Assembly: GCA_963664655.2 (NCBI GenBank)
Contig: OY761554.1
Location: forward strand, 3,658,001 to 3,722,000
Reading direction: 5' to 3'
Source: Desulfospira sp963664655
Lineage (GTDB): Bacteria > Desulfobacterota > Desulfobacteria > Desulfobacterales > Desulfobacteraceae
DNA: 64,000 nt
The notes beneath the pieces were generated by a model. The model was given only the letters and a program-made list of their open reading frames with translations. It was not told the DNA's origin and searched no databases. The translations under genes were made by a program, and so were the position numbers. Shown piece after piece: positions 25,777 through 34,262 of the stretch (positions are counted from its first letter, which is position 1; each line of letters starts with the position of its first letter).

Positions 25777-27117
25777 ATGAAACCATATATGGCCATTATT
25801 AATATGGCGCTTTGTCTGGCCCTTGCCCTTCCCGGGCCCAGTCTTTTTGCCGCCGCTTCCGGCGACGGGCCGTTGTCTGTTTCGGATGCTGTCCAAATGG
25901 CTGTCCAAAGAAACCCGGCTGTCAAAAGATCCATGGAACAGGTCAAGGGCGCCTCATATTCCCGGCAGAGCGCCAAATCGGAATTTTATCCGAACCTGTC
26001 CCTGGACTGTTCGGTCACCTCCCTGGCCGATGACCCTTACATGATCACCGCAGGTCACCAGGTTCAGGTGGCCCACAACACCCTTTACAACTGGGCCGCC
26101 ACCCTGGTGCAGCCCCTTTATACCGGCGGAGCACTTTCCTCAAAGTATGCCATGGCCGAGCTGACGGTAAAGGTTAAGGAAAAAGAGAATGAGCAGACGG
26201 TTCTGGATATTGCCAAGGTGGTAAAAAGCGCCTATTACCGGGTCCTGCTCACCCAAAAGATCCTCCAGGTGGCCGACGAGGCGGTTAATACCTTAAGTTC
26301 TCATGAGCAGGATGCCCAAAAATTTTATGACCGGGGCGTGATCCGGCTCAATGACCTGCTCAGGGTCCGGGTCAACCTTTCCGATGCGGTCCAGTTCAGG
26401 GAACGGGCCAAAGCCGATATTGAAATCGCCATGGCTGATCTGAACCGGCAGCTTTCCCTGGACATTAACGACCAACCCGAAATTGAGCCCATTGACAACA
26501 TCACCCTGATTTATCCGGATCTTAATGAATCCTTACAGGCAGGGCTTGATCAGCGGCCCGAGCTTCAGGCCATGGGGTTTGTCCAAAAGACCCTGGCCCA
26601 GGCGGTCAATCTGGAGAAAAGCAGCTATTATCCCACCGTATCCCTGGTGGGGGCTTACTACCGGAACGGGGACACCCCCGCAGCAGACAACAACGATTTT
26701 GAAAATGACCATAACGCCTCCATTATGCTCCAGGCCCAGTGGACATTGTTTGACGGGCATAAAACCCGGTCCAATGTGGCAAAAGCGGTCTGCGATCAGA
26801 ACGCCTATGATGAAACCATCCGCCAGGCCAAAGACCGGATCAGGGTGGAAATCAAGTCGGCCTGGCTGGATCTTGGCGTGGCAGAGCATAACGTTGAAAC
26901 ATCCAAGATTACCCTGTCCCAGGCCGGGGAAAACATGAGAATCACCCAGCTGGGCTACCGGCAGCAGGCCGCCACCTCCACCGAGGTGCTGGATGCCAGA
27001 ACCGACCTGACCACGGCCAAAACCAATTATTACCAGGCCCTTTACGGATACCTGGATGCCTGTGCTGCCCTTGATCACGCCGTGGGCAACGGCATCGGCA
27101 GCGTTGAAAGCAATTAG
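25777..27117 (+). CDS. TolC-family outer membrane efflux protein
   Basis: This 446-aa protein has a signal peptide (AIINMALCLALALPGPSLFA). Two OEP repeats follow: LSVSDAVQMAVQRNPAVKRS near residue 35, and the second near 225 (DLNESLQAGLDQRPELQAM). Long coiled helices lie between, with the VSLVGAYYRNGD and LQAQWTLFDG strands. It is the outer-membrane exit duct for the RND pump 50 bp upstream. Confidence 0.92.
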   Translation: MKPYMAIINMALCLALALPGPSLFAAASGDGPLSVSDAVQMAVQRNPAVKRSMEQVKGASYSRQSAKSEFYPNLSLDCSVTSLADDPYMITAGHQVQVAHNTLYNWAATLVQPLYTGGALSSKYAMAELTVKVKEKENEQTVLDIAKVVKSAYYRVLLTQKILQVADEAVNTLSSHEQDAQKFYDRGVIRLNDLLRVRVNLSDAVQFRERAKADIEIAMADLNRQLSLDINDQPEIEPIDNITLIYPDLNESLQAGLDQRPELQAMGFVQKTLAQAVNLEKSSYYPTVSLVGAYYRNGDTPAADNNDFENDHNASIMLQAQWTLFDGHKTRSNVAKAVCDQNAYDETIRQAKDRIRVEIKSAWLDLGVAEHNVETSKITLSQAGENMRITQLGYRQQAATSTEVLDARTDLTTAKTNYYQALYGYLDACAALDHAVGNGIGSVESN

Positions 27118-27198
27118 CCGTTAGCTTTTGGGTAACACCGCTTTAATGACAGCTAAGGGCCGACGTTTTTTAAACACCCATGAAATGAGGGGTTACAA

Positions 27199-27996
27199 GT
27201 GAACAACAGCGACTTAATCGTATCTTATCCCGGTTTTTTTGTTTCAGAATTCAGGCAGGATTCCCTGTGGCTGAAATTCTCCGGCAACTTTTTTCACAAT
27301 ATACTCAGTTTTGACCGGATGGATTTTCTCCATGACTATTTTACGGCCCTTGCCGAGGAAGCCCAAATCAAGACCGTGGTGATTCATTCCGGGTTCAGTG
27401 AATCCGACACGGATGAATACATGCGGTTTTTCCTGTTCGACTGCCCGGAACGGGACCTGGGCCATTTTGGATTTTCCAACACCATGAGCCGGTATGAGCT
27501 TCACCGGTTCTGCAATATTGTGGATCAGACCATCCTGGACATCCTGGCCGCAGACAAGATGTTCATCCATATCTGTGCCGGGGACGTGCTGTCCCTGTTC
27601 ATGAACATTTCCTTGTTCTGCGACTGGCGCATCATTACTGACGACACGGTGTTTCATAACATTTACCATGAGATCGGCATGCTGCCCAAAGGGGGGTCTC
27701 CCTTCATGTTCAGCCGGGCCATGGGGCCGGCAAAGGCCAAAGAACTCCTGCTGCAGCCCCGGATTACGGCCCGGCAGGCAAAGGAAACCGGCATTGTGGA
27801 GGATGTGGTTCCCCGTCAGGACCTGGACGCCAGGGTCATGGAAACGGTCCAGCGGTTTAATGGCGTGCCGGACCCGACCCTGCTGGGCATTAAACGGCTG
27901 GTGAACTTTGACATCCGAGACATTAAAGCGTATCTTGAGTTTGAAACCGGGCAGATCCTTAAAATCGGACAGGAACAGGATTTTTCAGACCAGTAA
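27199..27996 (+). CDS. Crotonase-fold protein lacking the usual catalytic glutamates
   Basis: This 265-aa protein starts at GTG 27199. The enoyl-CoA hydratase/isomerase fold is recognisable in TVVIHSG, the central SLFCDWRIITDDTVF, the EIGMLPKGGSPFMFSRAMGPAKAKELLL segment and the helical end ITARQAKETGIVEDVV. By alignment to classical hydratases, the Glu of GGGCELA is replaced (LFMNISLF) and the Glu of GQPE falls on Tyr (FHNIY). Ordinary hydratase chemistry is therefore doubtful; a decarboxylase, isomerase or non-enzymatic role is open. The next gene, cytidylate-kinase-like, starts 30 bp downstream. Confidence 0.75.
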   Translation: MNNSDLIVSYPGFFVSEFRQDSLWLKFSGNFFHNILSFDRMDFLHDYFTALAEEAQIKTVVIHSGFSESDTDEYMRFFLFDCPERDLGHFGFSNTMSRYELHRFCNIVDQTILDILAADKMFIHICAGDVLSLFMNISLFCDWRIITDDTVFHNIYHEIGMLPKGGSPFMFSRAMGPAKAKELLLQPRITARQAKETGIVEDVVPRQDLDARVMETVQRFNGVPDPTLLGIKRLVNFDIRDIKAYLEFETGQILKIGQEQDFSDQ

Positions 27997-28026
27997 AGCC
28001 AAAATGAATTCAACAAGGAGAATAAA

Positions 28027-28674
28027 ATGGAATCCACCCCCATGCCGGCCATTATTACCATCAGCCGCCAGCTCGGCAGCGGCGGGGCCAGTATCGGCCA
28101 GAAACTTGCCCGGCGTCTTTGCCTGACCTTTGTAGACCGGCAGATTATTGTAGAGGCCGCTCAGAAATTGGCGATGCTTGAAAGTGAAGTTGAATCCAGG
28201 GAAGAACGAAAATTATCTTTTTTTGAAAATCTTCTGGCATCCATGGTCAATTACCCGGCGGGCATGGTTTATGTGCCGCCGGAAATGCATGTGACCAGCG
28301 ACAAGGCCATTTTTGAAACCCAGACCGAAATTATCAAGGAGATCTCCCGGCAGCAGCCCTCCGTAATCATCGGACGGGGCAGCGCCCATATCCTCAAAGA
28401 CCATCCCCGGCATTTGAGCGTGTTTTTCCATGCATCCGGGCCCTTCCGCATTGACCGGGTCAAAGAGATTTACGGCATGAGTGAGGAAAAGGCCCGGGCC
28501 ACGGTTGAAGAAAGCGATAAACACCGCGCGGAATACAACAAAACCGTGAGCGGCCGGGACTGGCTGGATATCCGCCGGTACCACCTTTGCGTTGATACCG
28601 GGGTCCTTGGGTTTGAACAGGCCCAAGAACTGGTGCTGGCCTGCGCCCGGCACCGGCTTGGCATTGAACCTTAA
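28027..28674 (+). CDS. Cytidylate kinase-like family protein
   Basis: This 215-aa protein contains the P-loop region ITISRQLGSGGASIGQKLA, then FVDRQIIVEAA and a QPSVIIGRGSAHIL segment, and ends in RDWLDIRRYHLCVDTG, which resembles CMP kinases. It belongs to the AAA_26 cytidylate-kinase-like family, not to Cmk itself, and its real substrate is unknown. ATG 28027 follows AAGGAG. It appears co-transcribed with the crotonase-like gene. Confidence 0.85.
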   Translation: MESTPMPAIITISRQLGSGGASIGQKLARRLCLTFVDRQIIVEAAQKLAMLESEVESREERKLSFFENLLASMVNYPAGMVYVPPEMHVTSDKAIFETQTEIIKEISRQQPSVIIGRGSAHILKDHPRHLSVFFHASGPFRIDRVKEIYGMSEEKARATVEESDKHRAEYNKTVSGRDWLDIRRYHLCVDTGVLGFEQAQELVLACARHRLGIEP

Positions 28675-28680
28675 GCGTTA

Positions 28681-29229
28681 TCATCCCTCCTGGATGTAGG
28701 TTTGGACCAGGGGGCCGTCTTTGCGCCAGGCCCAGCAGGTGTCAATGAGATAGTCGTTGATGTTGACGCGGGTCAGCTCTTTTCTTTCCTTGTTCCGCCC
28801 CTTGACGATCCAGTAGCCTTGAAGCACTACCGGGGCCATGGAGATGAGCAGGGTGGTCAGATGGGTGCATCCCTTGATGCCGCCGGCCAGCTTTTTGACT
28901 TTCTGGGTGAATCCGGGCGCAATGACAAGCCCTTTGAGTTTGTCCAGGCTGTTTTCCATTTCCCGGCATATGTCACTGTTGGGCACTGTGGGCATTTTGG
29001 CGTTGATGTCAACGATTTTAAGTTCTGTGATGTTGACCAGAAGCTGGACCTGCATGTGATGATACATGCGCGGTTCAGACCGTTCTCCCGCCTTTCTGTA
29101 AACGGTGATCAGGTTTCTTTCTTTAAACTCCCCGGTGATGAGCAGATGCTCCGGGTCAACCACAAAGGTGGATAAATCAAAATTCCGGTTATGTATTTTT
29201 TCAAGGTTGTCGGTATCAAAAAAATCCAT
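28681..29229 (-). CDS. DUF2889 family protein
   Basis: This 182-aa protein matches the DUF2889 pattern: IHNRNFDLSTFVVDPEHLLITGEF, a short beta region, MYHHMQVQLLVNITELKIVDINAKM, then GCTHLTTLLISMAP. The His/Cys in the GCTHL motif and the paired MYHH are the most conserved-looking points. The function of this family is not known. The ribosome-binding site is weak. It converges on the cytidylate-kinase-like gene with only six bases between the stops. Confidence 0.75.
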   Translation of the reverse strand: MDFFDTDNLEKIHNRNFDLSTFVVDPEHLLITGEFKERNLITVYRKAGERSEPRMYHHMQVQLLVNITELKIVDINAKMPTVPNSDICREMENSLDKLKGLVIAPGFTQKVKKLAGGIKGCTHLTTLLISMAPVVLQGYWIVKGRNKERKELTRVNINDYLIDTCWAWRKDGPLVQTYIQEG

Positions 29230-29324
29230 GGGCTGTTTTTCTTTCTTTTCGATGCGCCCTTCATTGGCGCTGATTTTTAAACTTTGAACGGGTTTATCTC
29301 AGGAATGTTTTTTTCGGGCATGAT

Positions 29325-30218
29325 CTATGGCACCGCTGTTTCCCAATAGAGCAGGTTGCTCTCAAAGAAAAGGGTTAAAGCGCCTTCATTGTACAGGGAT
29401 GACAGAAAAGAGCGGACAGTGGACCCCACCAGGGCATACTGGCCGCAGTCCAGGGCAATGCCGAACCGGTCGCAGACAGCCTTTAAAATATGGTCATAAT
29501 GGGCCGGCCGGGCCAGAATTTCCAGCAGCGCTGTTTCAAGATCCTGTACCACCGACAGGTTCAGGGCGGCCAGTTCGTCAATATCCGCCCTGATCCGGCC
29601 GTGGGAGGGCACATACCATGAGGCTGGGATTTCCTGAATCCGGGCAATGGAGGCCTTGAACGCCCCAACATCGTAGATAAAGGGCAGTTTGTACTTTTCA
29701 AGAACGGTTTTCCCGAACAGGGCATCGGCCGTAAACAGGACCTGATCCCGGGTTGAAAAGCCCATCATGTTGAAAAAATGGCCGTCCAGGACATGAAGGG
29801 CCAGCCCGTCGGCCACCCGGCTGTCTTTGGTCAGGACATGGTCCACCGTTGAGGGAACGGCCTTGAAAAACCGGTTGTCCAGATCTTTGACCGGTTTGCC
29901 GCCCCACAAAAAGGCGGTCTCCAGTTCCGGGTGTTCCGTAAAGGCCGCTTCAACGGCCGGGGTGTAAATGTCACAGGCCAGGTTGCGCTTCAGGTAATCA
30001 TTGCCCCCGATATGGTCGGCATTGGAATGGGTATTGATAATCCCGGACAGCTGCCACCCCATCTTTTTTAAGGCCTGGTTGATCTTCCGCCCCGCCTCTT
30101 TGCCATTGCCGCTGTCCACTATAAAAACACCGTCACTGGTGTCGATAAATCCGATATTGGTCGGCCCCTCCATCACCCAGGTGGCCGGGCCAAGCTGTTT
30201 TAATTCTTTGACCGCCAT
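29325..30218 (-). CDS. Metallo-beta-lactamase-fold hydrolase
   Basis: This 297-aa protein has the zinc-site motif THSNADHIGG (about 62-71), in which the first His of the usual HxHxDH is kept and the second replaced by Asn. Further ligands are in LDGHFFNMMG and FTADALFG, and the C-terminal VPSHGR supplies the last His. A winged-helix-like tail of about 90 aa (ETALLEILARPAHYDHILKAVCDRFGI) follows the domain. The THSNADH form is common in a subgroup of MBL hydrolases of unknown substrate in anaerobes. Confidence 0.85.
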   Translation of the reverse strand: MAVKELKQLGPATWVMEGPTNIGFIDTSDGVFIVDSGNGKEAGRKINQALKKMGWQLSGIINTHSNADHIGGNDYLKRNLACDIYTPAVEAAFTEHPELETAFLWGGKPVKDLDNRFFKAVPSTVDHVLTKDSRVADGLALHVLDGHFFNMMGFSTRDQVLFTADALFGKTVLEKYKLPFIYDVGAFKASIARIQEIPASWYVPSHGRIRADIDELAALNLSVVQDLETALLEILARPAHYDHILKAVCDRFGIALDCGQYALVGSTVRSFLSSLYNEGALTLFFESNLLYWETAVP

Positions 30219-30405
30219 TTAAAAAAATCCCCTTGATTAATGTCCGGCCATTGAACCTGATCGGCCGGTAAAAGTCAATGGTTTGACAAAGCAGGACAGG
30301 GAAAGCGAACGGTTGGCCTGTTTAAACCGGGATTCTGAAAATAAGGTGTAGATGAAGGCCGGAGGCTGTCCATGGGAGACCTTCAGGAATTTATGGGGAT
30401 ACCCT

Positions 30406-31551
30406 TTAAAGAACGTCTTCGGCCAGATCCCGGGCCTGGGCCACCAGGACATCTACTGTTGGGATGGAGGGGGCGTGATGAATCTGTTTTTTGAGCAGTC
30501 TTACGGGATAAAGGTGCTGATTGCGTTTGTCCGGATCAACATCGGCCCGGTCAAATCGGCTGATCATGGTTTTGATCAGGGCATCTATCTGGGACGCCCC
30601 TTTATTCCGGCGAGCCTTGAGTTTTTCCTTTTCAACGGCCTTGTTAAACCGGTTGATCCGTTTGAACAAGGCTTTGGCCTCAGGGACCCGGTCATAAGGG
30701 CAGGGGGATTGCATAATCCTTCGCAGCTCTTTCAGGTCCTGTGAAATTTCGGGGTGGTCTTTTTTCAGGTCAGGGGGGATGTGGGCATTCTCCTGCGGGG
30801 AAAGGATCTGGTGTTCAAAACCATCAATGGCACTGACCAGGGTGTTCCAGAACCGGGCCTGCCGGGTGTAGAATTCTGTGAGCATGCCCATGTCTTTGTT
30901 CAGCCTGGAAAGAACCGGCCGGTTCTCATGGCAGGCGGTAATAATGGAATGGGAATCCTGCCTGGCCAGAAGCCCGGTCAGTAATTTAAGATAGGCCCTG
31001 ATTTTATCGTGATCCGGAAAATATGTTCTGGCCGCCACCGGTTCAAAATCATTCAGGGCGGATTGCCAGGCTTTAAGACAGGTGATCAGGCAAACGGAAA
31101 AGTTATATTGGATAGACAAAGAATCAGTTTTTGATGGCTCCAGGATGTCGCCGTCAAGGGCAGCGGGCAGGCTTTGAATGAAAAGAACCATGTCATTGAA
31201 AACGGCTGTTTCAACCCGCTGGTTGCCGGTAATGATCAGATCTGCGGGGCCCTCTGACTGGAGCAGGATTTTTTTGGCCTGGACCGGGGTTAATGTTTCT
31301 TTTCCTGACCGGAAATATATTTTTCGTTCCATGGCAGACCAGAACATGTTCTGAAGGGCGTCAAAAGGGGCAAGGCCGTGGTCCTGCTGCAGCCGTTCAA
31401 GGGTGTCTTCAATGCCGGCAAATCCTTGAACCTTGAGCTGTGAGAAGATTTCTTTCACCACCAGTTCATCTGTTTTCTGCCCTGTTGTGTCAAAGTCAAA
31501 GGTAAACTGGCGAAGGCTCAAATCAATGTTTTTAATATCCTGTTTTTTCAT
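30406..31551 (-). CDS. Hypothetical protein, mostly helical
   Basis: This 381-aa protein is not recognised. It has no signal peptide or transmembrane segment. Composition is helical and charged, with basic stretches near the C-terminus (KEKLKARRNKGASQ). The codon pattern is like that of its neighbours and the frame has no competitor, so it is very likely a real gene. No good ribosome-binding site is seen before ATG 31551. It lies between the MBL hydrolase and the chalcone-isomerase-like gene, all on the minus strand. Confidence 0.6.
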   Translation of the reverse strand: MKKQDIKNIDLSLRQFTFDFDTTGQKTDELVVKEIFSQLKVQGFAGIEDTLERLQQDHGLAPFDALQNMFWSAMERKIYFRSGKETLTPVQAKKILLQSEGPADLIITGNQRVETAVFNDMVLFIQSLPAALDGDILEPSKTDSLSIQYNFSVCLITCLKAWQSALNDFEPVAARTYFPDHDKIRAYLKLLTGLLARQDSHSIITACHENRPVLSRLNKDMGMLTEFYTRQARFWNTLVSAIDGFEHQILSPQENAHIPPDLKKDHPEISQDLKELRRIMQSPCPYDRVPEAKALFKRINRFNKAVEKEKLKARRNKGASQIDALIKTMISRFDRADVDPDKRNQHLYPVRLLKKQIHHAPSIPTVDVLVAQARDLAEDVL

Positions 31552-31650
31552 ATGATCTAAAATAAATCCGGGGGACGGTACAAGGCTTTAAACCCCGCAA
31601 AGTCCCCCCGAAGGATATCTTGAGCTGCGGGCGTCCCCGTGGGATAACGG

Positions 31651-32232
31651 CTATAAGCCCAGAAGGCCTTTGCGGACCTTCTCGTCTGCGTTTTCGCCCA
31701 CATTATAACGGTAGTACATCTGGGCGAAGGTCTTGCCGGGAATGGTGCCCTTGACCTGGCCCTGGTAGGTCAGGGTCAGCCCCTTGCCCGGTATGTAAAG
31801 GGATTCTGAGGTCAGGCCCGGTTTCATGTCCTTGTCCAGCCAGGACGCATATTTCTCAATGTCTGCCCGGTTGGCCTCCACCAGCTCCCTGGGGTTTCCC
31901 TTTTCCATTAATTCCACAAAGCCTTCGCTGATTTTCTGGGCCGTGGCCTTGCTGGTCAGATAATGGGTGAGCAGGTACTTGACCTGCTCGGATTCGATCA
32001 GTTCGCTGGCATCCTTGGTGGGGTGCTCCAGATAGAGTCCCACGGCATAGACCTTCACGAAACCCAGTTTCTTCAGGTAGGAAACGCCGTTGAGGGTGAG
32101 TTTTTTGCCGTCAATGGTTTTTTCACCGGGAAACTTGACCCCTAGGATCTCCATATCGCCGGCATGCCCCACTGCTCCGGTAAACAAGAAAACAACAACC
32201 AGTACTGCCAGCACAACACCATGTCGCTTCAT
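31651..32232 (-). CDS. Chalcone isomerase-like exported protein
   Basis: This 193-aa protein has a signal peptide (VVLAVLVVVFLFTGAVGHA, cleaved near 24). Mature segments VKFPGEKTIDGKKLTLNGVS, GFVKVYAVGLYLEHP and TSKATAQKISEGFVELM match the bacterial chalcone-isomerase-like family (Chalcone_3). Bacterial members of this family are not known to isomerise flavonoids, and some bind fatty acids; the role here is unknown. It should be periplasmic. Confidence 0.8.
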   Translation of the reverse strand: MKRHGVVLAVLVVVFLFTGAVGHAGDMEILGVKFPGEKTIDGKKLTLNGVSYLKKLGFVKVYAVGLYLEHPTKDASELIESEQVKYLLTHYLTSKATAQKISEGFVELMEKGNPRELVEANRADIEKYASWLDKDMKPGLTSESLYIPGKGLTLTYQGQVKGTIPGKTFAQMYYRYNVGENADEKVRKGLLGL

Positions 32233-32352
32233 TTTCCTCTCCTTTCAAGTTTTAAACGTTTCGATCAGCGCTTTGACATCACCGGTATAAGATAATAACA
32301 TCCTTTTTGTCAACCACCATAGAAAGAGGCCAGGGCGATCGCATGTAAAAAT

Positions 32353-32505
32353 GTAACTGTTCAGCAGTGCCCCATCTTCGCTCATTCAGGCCTTCTCACA
32401 TAGCAAAAGTATGCTACGAAGTCCTGACTAAACAAATATGAAGCACTGATGAACAGTTACGGAGCCTGATTTTTGCTTAGTTTTCAGCATTAGCTGAATA
32501 GTTAC
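32353..32505. mobile_element. 153-bp insertion with terminal inverted repeats and 8-bp target duplication
   Basis: The ends are GTAACTGTTCAGC (32353) and GCTGAATAGTTAC (32493-32505), inverted with one mismatch. An inner inverted match, GTAACTGTTCAGCAGTGC against GCACTGATGAACAGTTAC (32443-32460), suggests a nested structure. GTAAAAAT directly flanks both sides (32345-32352 and 32506-32513). The same host sequence without the insert is at 14946-14960. It has no coding capacity, so it would be a non-autonomous element. Confidence 0.7.
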
Positions 32506-32513
32506 GTAAAAAT

Positions 32514-32640
32514 TAAGTTAAATCTCCAATAAAAGGGACTTGGGATATGGGACTTGGGACTTGAGGATTGCAGCATCCACGGCCTCCCCAAGTCCCATAT
32601 CCCAAGTCCCAAGTCTCAATTTTATACATTATCATCCATA
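32514..32640. repeat. Heptad inverted-repeat element, copy B
   Basis: The arms at 32537-32558 and 32587-32608 are perfect 22-bp complements of the GACTTGGGATATGGGACTTG type. The left flank (TAAGTTAAATCTCCAATAAA) matches copy A and the right flank (TTTTATACATTATCATCC) matches copy C in inverse orientation. Together with the insertion at 32353 it fills the gap 32233-32641, in which no gene is seen. Confidence 0.85.
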
Positions 32641-32641
32641 C

Positions 32642-33832
32642 TCATATATTAAACAGCCGGCAGGCGACATGCGATTCCCCTGAAGAAGCGGCCAGGATAT
32701 GGGCAAAGAGCAGGGACCGGGAAATCAGGCTGTCTTTGATGATATATTCATCTTCACTGTGGTCTCTGGCCCCCATGGGGCCTAACCCGTCAATGACCGG
32801 AATGCCGGCCAGGGCAATATTGTTGGCATCCGACACGCCCTGGCGAAGTTCTTCGACTAGGGGAACGCCGATGGAGTCCCCAATTTTCTGGATTTGCTTG
32901 AACAGGTCTTTGTTGGCCCGGGTCTGGGGCATGGCCGGCCGGGAAGAAACGGTGTTAAGGGTGCAAACGGTATGGGGGGTGGTCTGCTCTTTGACAATGC
33001 GGTTGATCTGGGTTTTGATTAGTTCCGCATCCTGGTCTGTTAAAAATCTGAAATCCAGGGCCGCACCGGCGTGTTCGGCCACAGTGTTGGAGCCTAACCC
33101 GCCTTTTACAGTGCCCACATTGGCGGAGATTCCTTTTTCAGGCTGGTTGAGATCTTCTATGGCAATGGTTTTTCTGGCCAGTTCCAGGATGGCACTGGCC
33201 TTGTTTTTTCCGGCAAACGCGGCATGGCCGGCTTCCCCTTTGATGGCCAGATCCAGGGCCAGGTTGCCTTTGCGGCCGGTTACGATTTCATTGGACAGGC
33301 CGCCGGCCTCAAGCACAAAGGCCACCCGGCTTTGTTGGGCCTCTTTAAAAATAAGGTCCCGGGAACTGGGAGAACCGATTTCTTCGTCAGGGTTGAAAAC
33401 AAAGCAAAGGGGCAGGGTGTCTAAGCCGCCGGTATGCAACAGGGCCTTGATGGCATGAATGCCCACCACCAGCCCGCCTTTCATGTCTGCCGTACCGGGG
33501 CCGTAACAGCAGCCGCTGTCTTCCCGGTAAAAGTTAAATGACGTATCTTCAGGAAATACCGTGTCCATGTGGCCGGTGATCAGGATCTGGTTTGTGCAGG
33601 CTTTTCGGGTTGTACAGGCCGGGCTCCGGGCAATAAGGGTGTCGCCAAAAACCGGGGAGGGGCTGATTTCACAGGCAAATCCCATGGCCGCCATTTCTTT
33701 TTTGATTCTTGCCCCTACCCGGTCCACCCCGGCTTTGTTCCGGGACCCGCTCTGGATCAGGACCAGTTCTTCCAAGAGCTGGAAGGCTTCAGATGCGTGA
33801 TCATGCAGATACGATTTTATATCAGATGTCAT
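32642..33832 (-). CDS. M20-family metallopeptidase
   Basis: This 396-aa zinc peptidase or deacylase carries the metal and catalytic residues ITGHMDTVF (His, catalytic Asp), GTADMKGG (bridging Asp) and NPDEEIGS (Glu pair). The dimerisation domain follows (KGEAGHAAFAG), and the last His is near DGLGPMGARDHSEDEY. It belongs to the glutamate-carboxypeptidase/ArgE-like branch. ATG 33832 overlaps the TAA of the small membrane protein gene (TAATG) and follows CAGGAG; a longer frame to 33886 is unlikely. Confidence 0.88.
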   Translation of the reverse strand: MTSDIKSYLHDHASEAFQLLEELVLIQSGSRNKAGVDRVGARIKKEMAAMGFACEISPSPVFGDTLIARSPACTTRKACTNQILITGHMDTVFPEDTSFNFYREDSGCCYGPGTADMKGGLVVGIHAIKALLHTGGLDTLPLCFVFNPDEEIGSPSSRDLIFKEAQQSRVAFVLEAGGLSNEIVTGRKGNLALDLAIKGEAGHAAFAGKNKASAILELARKTIAIEDLNQPEKGISANVGTVKGGLGSNTVAEHAGAALDFRFLTDQDAELIKTQINRIVKEQTTPHTVCTLNTVSSRPAMPQTRANKDLFKQIQKIGDSIGVPLVEELRQGVSDANNIALAGIPVIDGLGPMGARDHSEDEYIIKDSLISRSLLFAHILAASSGESHVACRLFNI

Positions 33833-34131
33833 TAATTTCTCCTGCCTTGAGATCTGTTCCCGGCCATGATCCAGGCCAAAGCCCACAAAAGGGCCACCGG
33901 AAGGATGCCGATGGCGATGAAGGCAATTAGGTTATTTTCCCATGGTTTGAGCATCAGTGCGGCCACAACCGGAACCAGAATACTGGCCACAATACCGGCA
34001 CGAAGTTTGACTGAAATTTTTTTTGGTGACATCCTGGCCTCCCTTTTCGGGGCAGGGGCCATCATTCTCGGAATAATGAATACCAGGGCGATCAATAAAA
34101 TTAAAATCAGGATTTCACTTATGCCGGTCAA
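33832..34131 (-). CDS. Small membrane protein
   Basis: This 99-aa protein has an N-terminal helix (ILILILLIALVFII), a basic linker (APAPKREARMSPKKI) and two further helices (GIVASILVPVVAALM, NNLIAFIAIGILPVALLWAL). No family is recognised. Its stop overlaps the start of the M20 peptidase gene, so the two are translationally coupled. Confidence 0.6.
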   Translation of the reverse strand: MTGISEILILILLIALVFIIPRMMAPAPKREARMSPKKISVKLRAGIVASILVPVVAALMLKPWENNLIAFIAIGILPVALLWALAWIMAGNRSQGRRN

Positions 34132-34149
34132 ACGTTACATCCTTTGTAT

Positions 34150-34262
34150 TTAGACTTTAGACATCAGACTTCAGACTTCAGACATCAGACTTCAGACATC
34201 AGGCAGCAAGGCTTTTAATCTTACCAAAGTCTCCGGTCTAATGTCTCAAGTCTCCGGTCTAT
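34150..34262. repeat. Heptad repeat element, GACTTCA/GACATCA variant
   Basis: Period-7 units (GACTTCA, GACATCA) run from 34152 to about 34202. An opposing arm of GTCTCCG/GTCTAAT/GTCTCAA units runs from 34228 to 34260, ending at the ftsY stop codon. It has the same organisation as copies A-C but a different unit sequence. Complementarity of the arms is partial. Confidence 0.65.
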
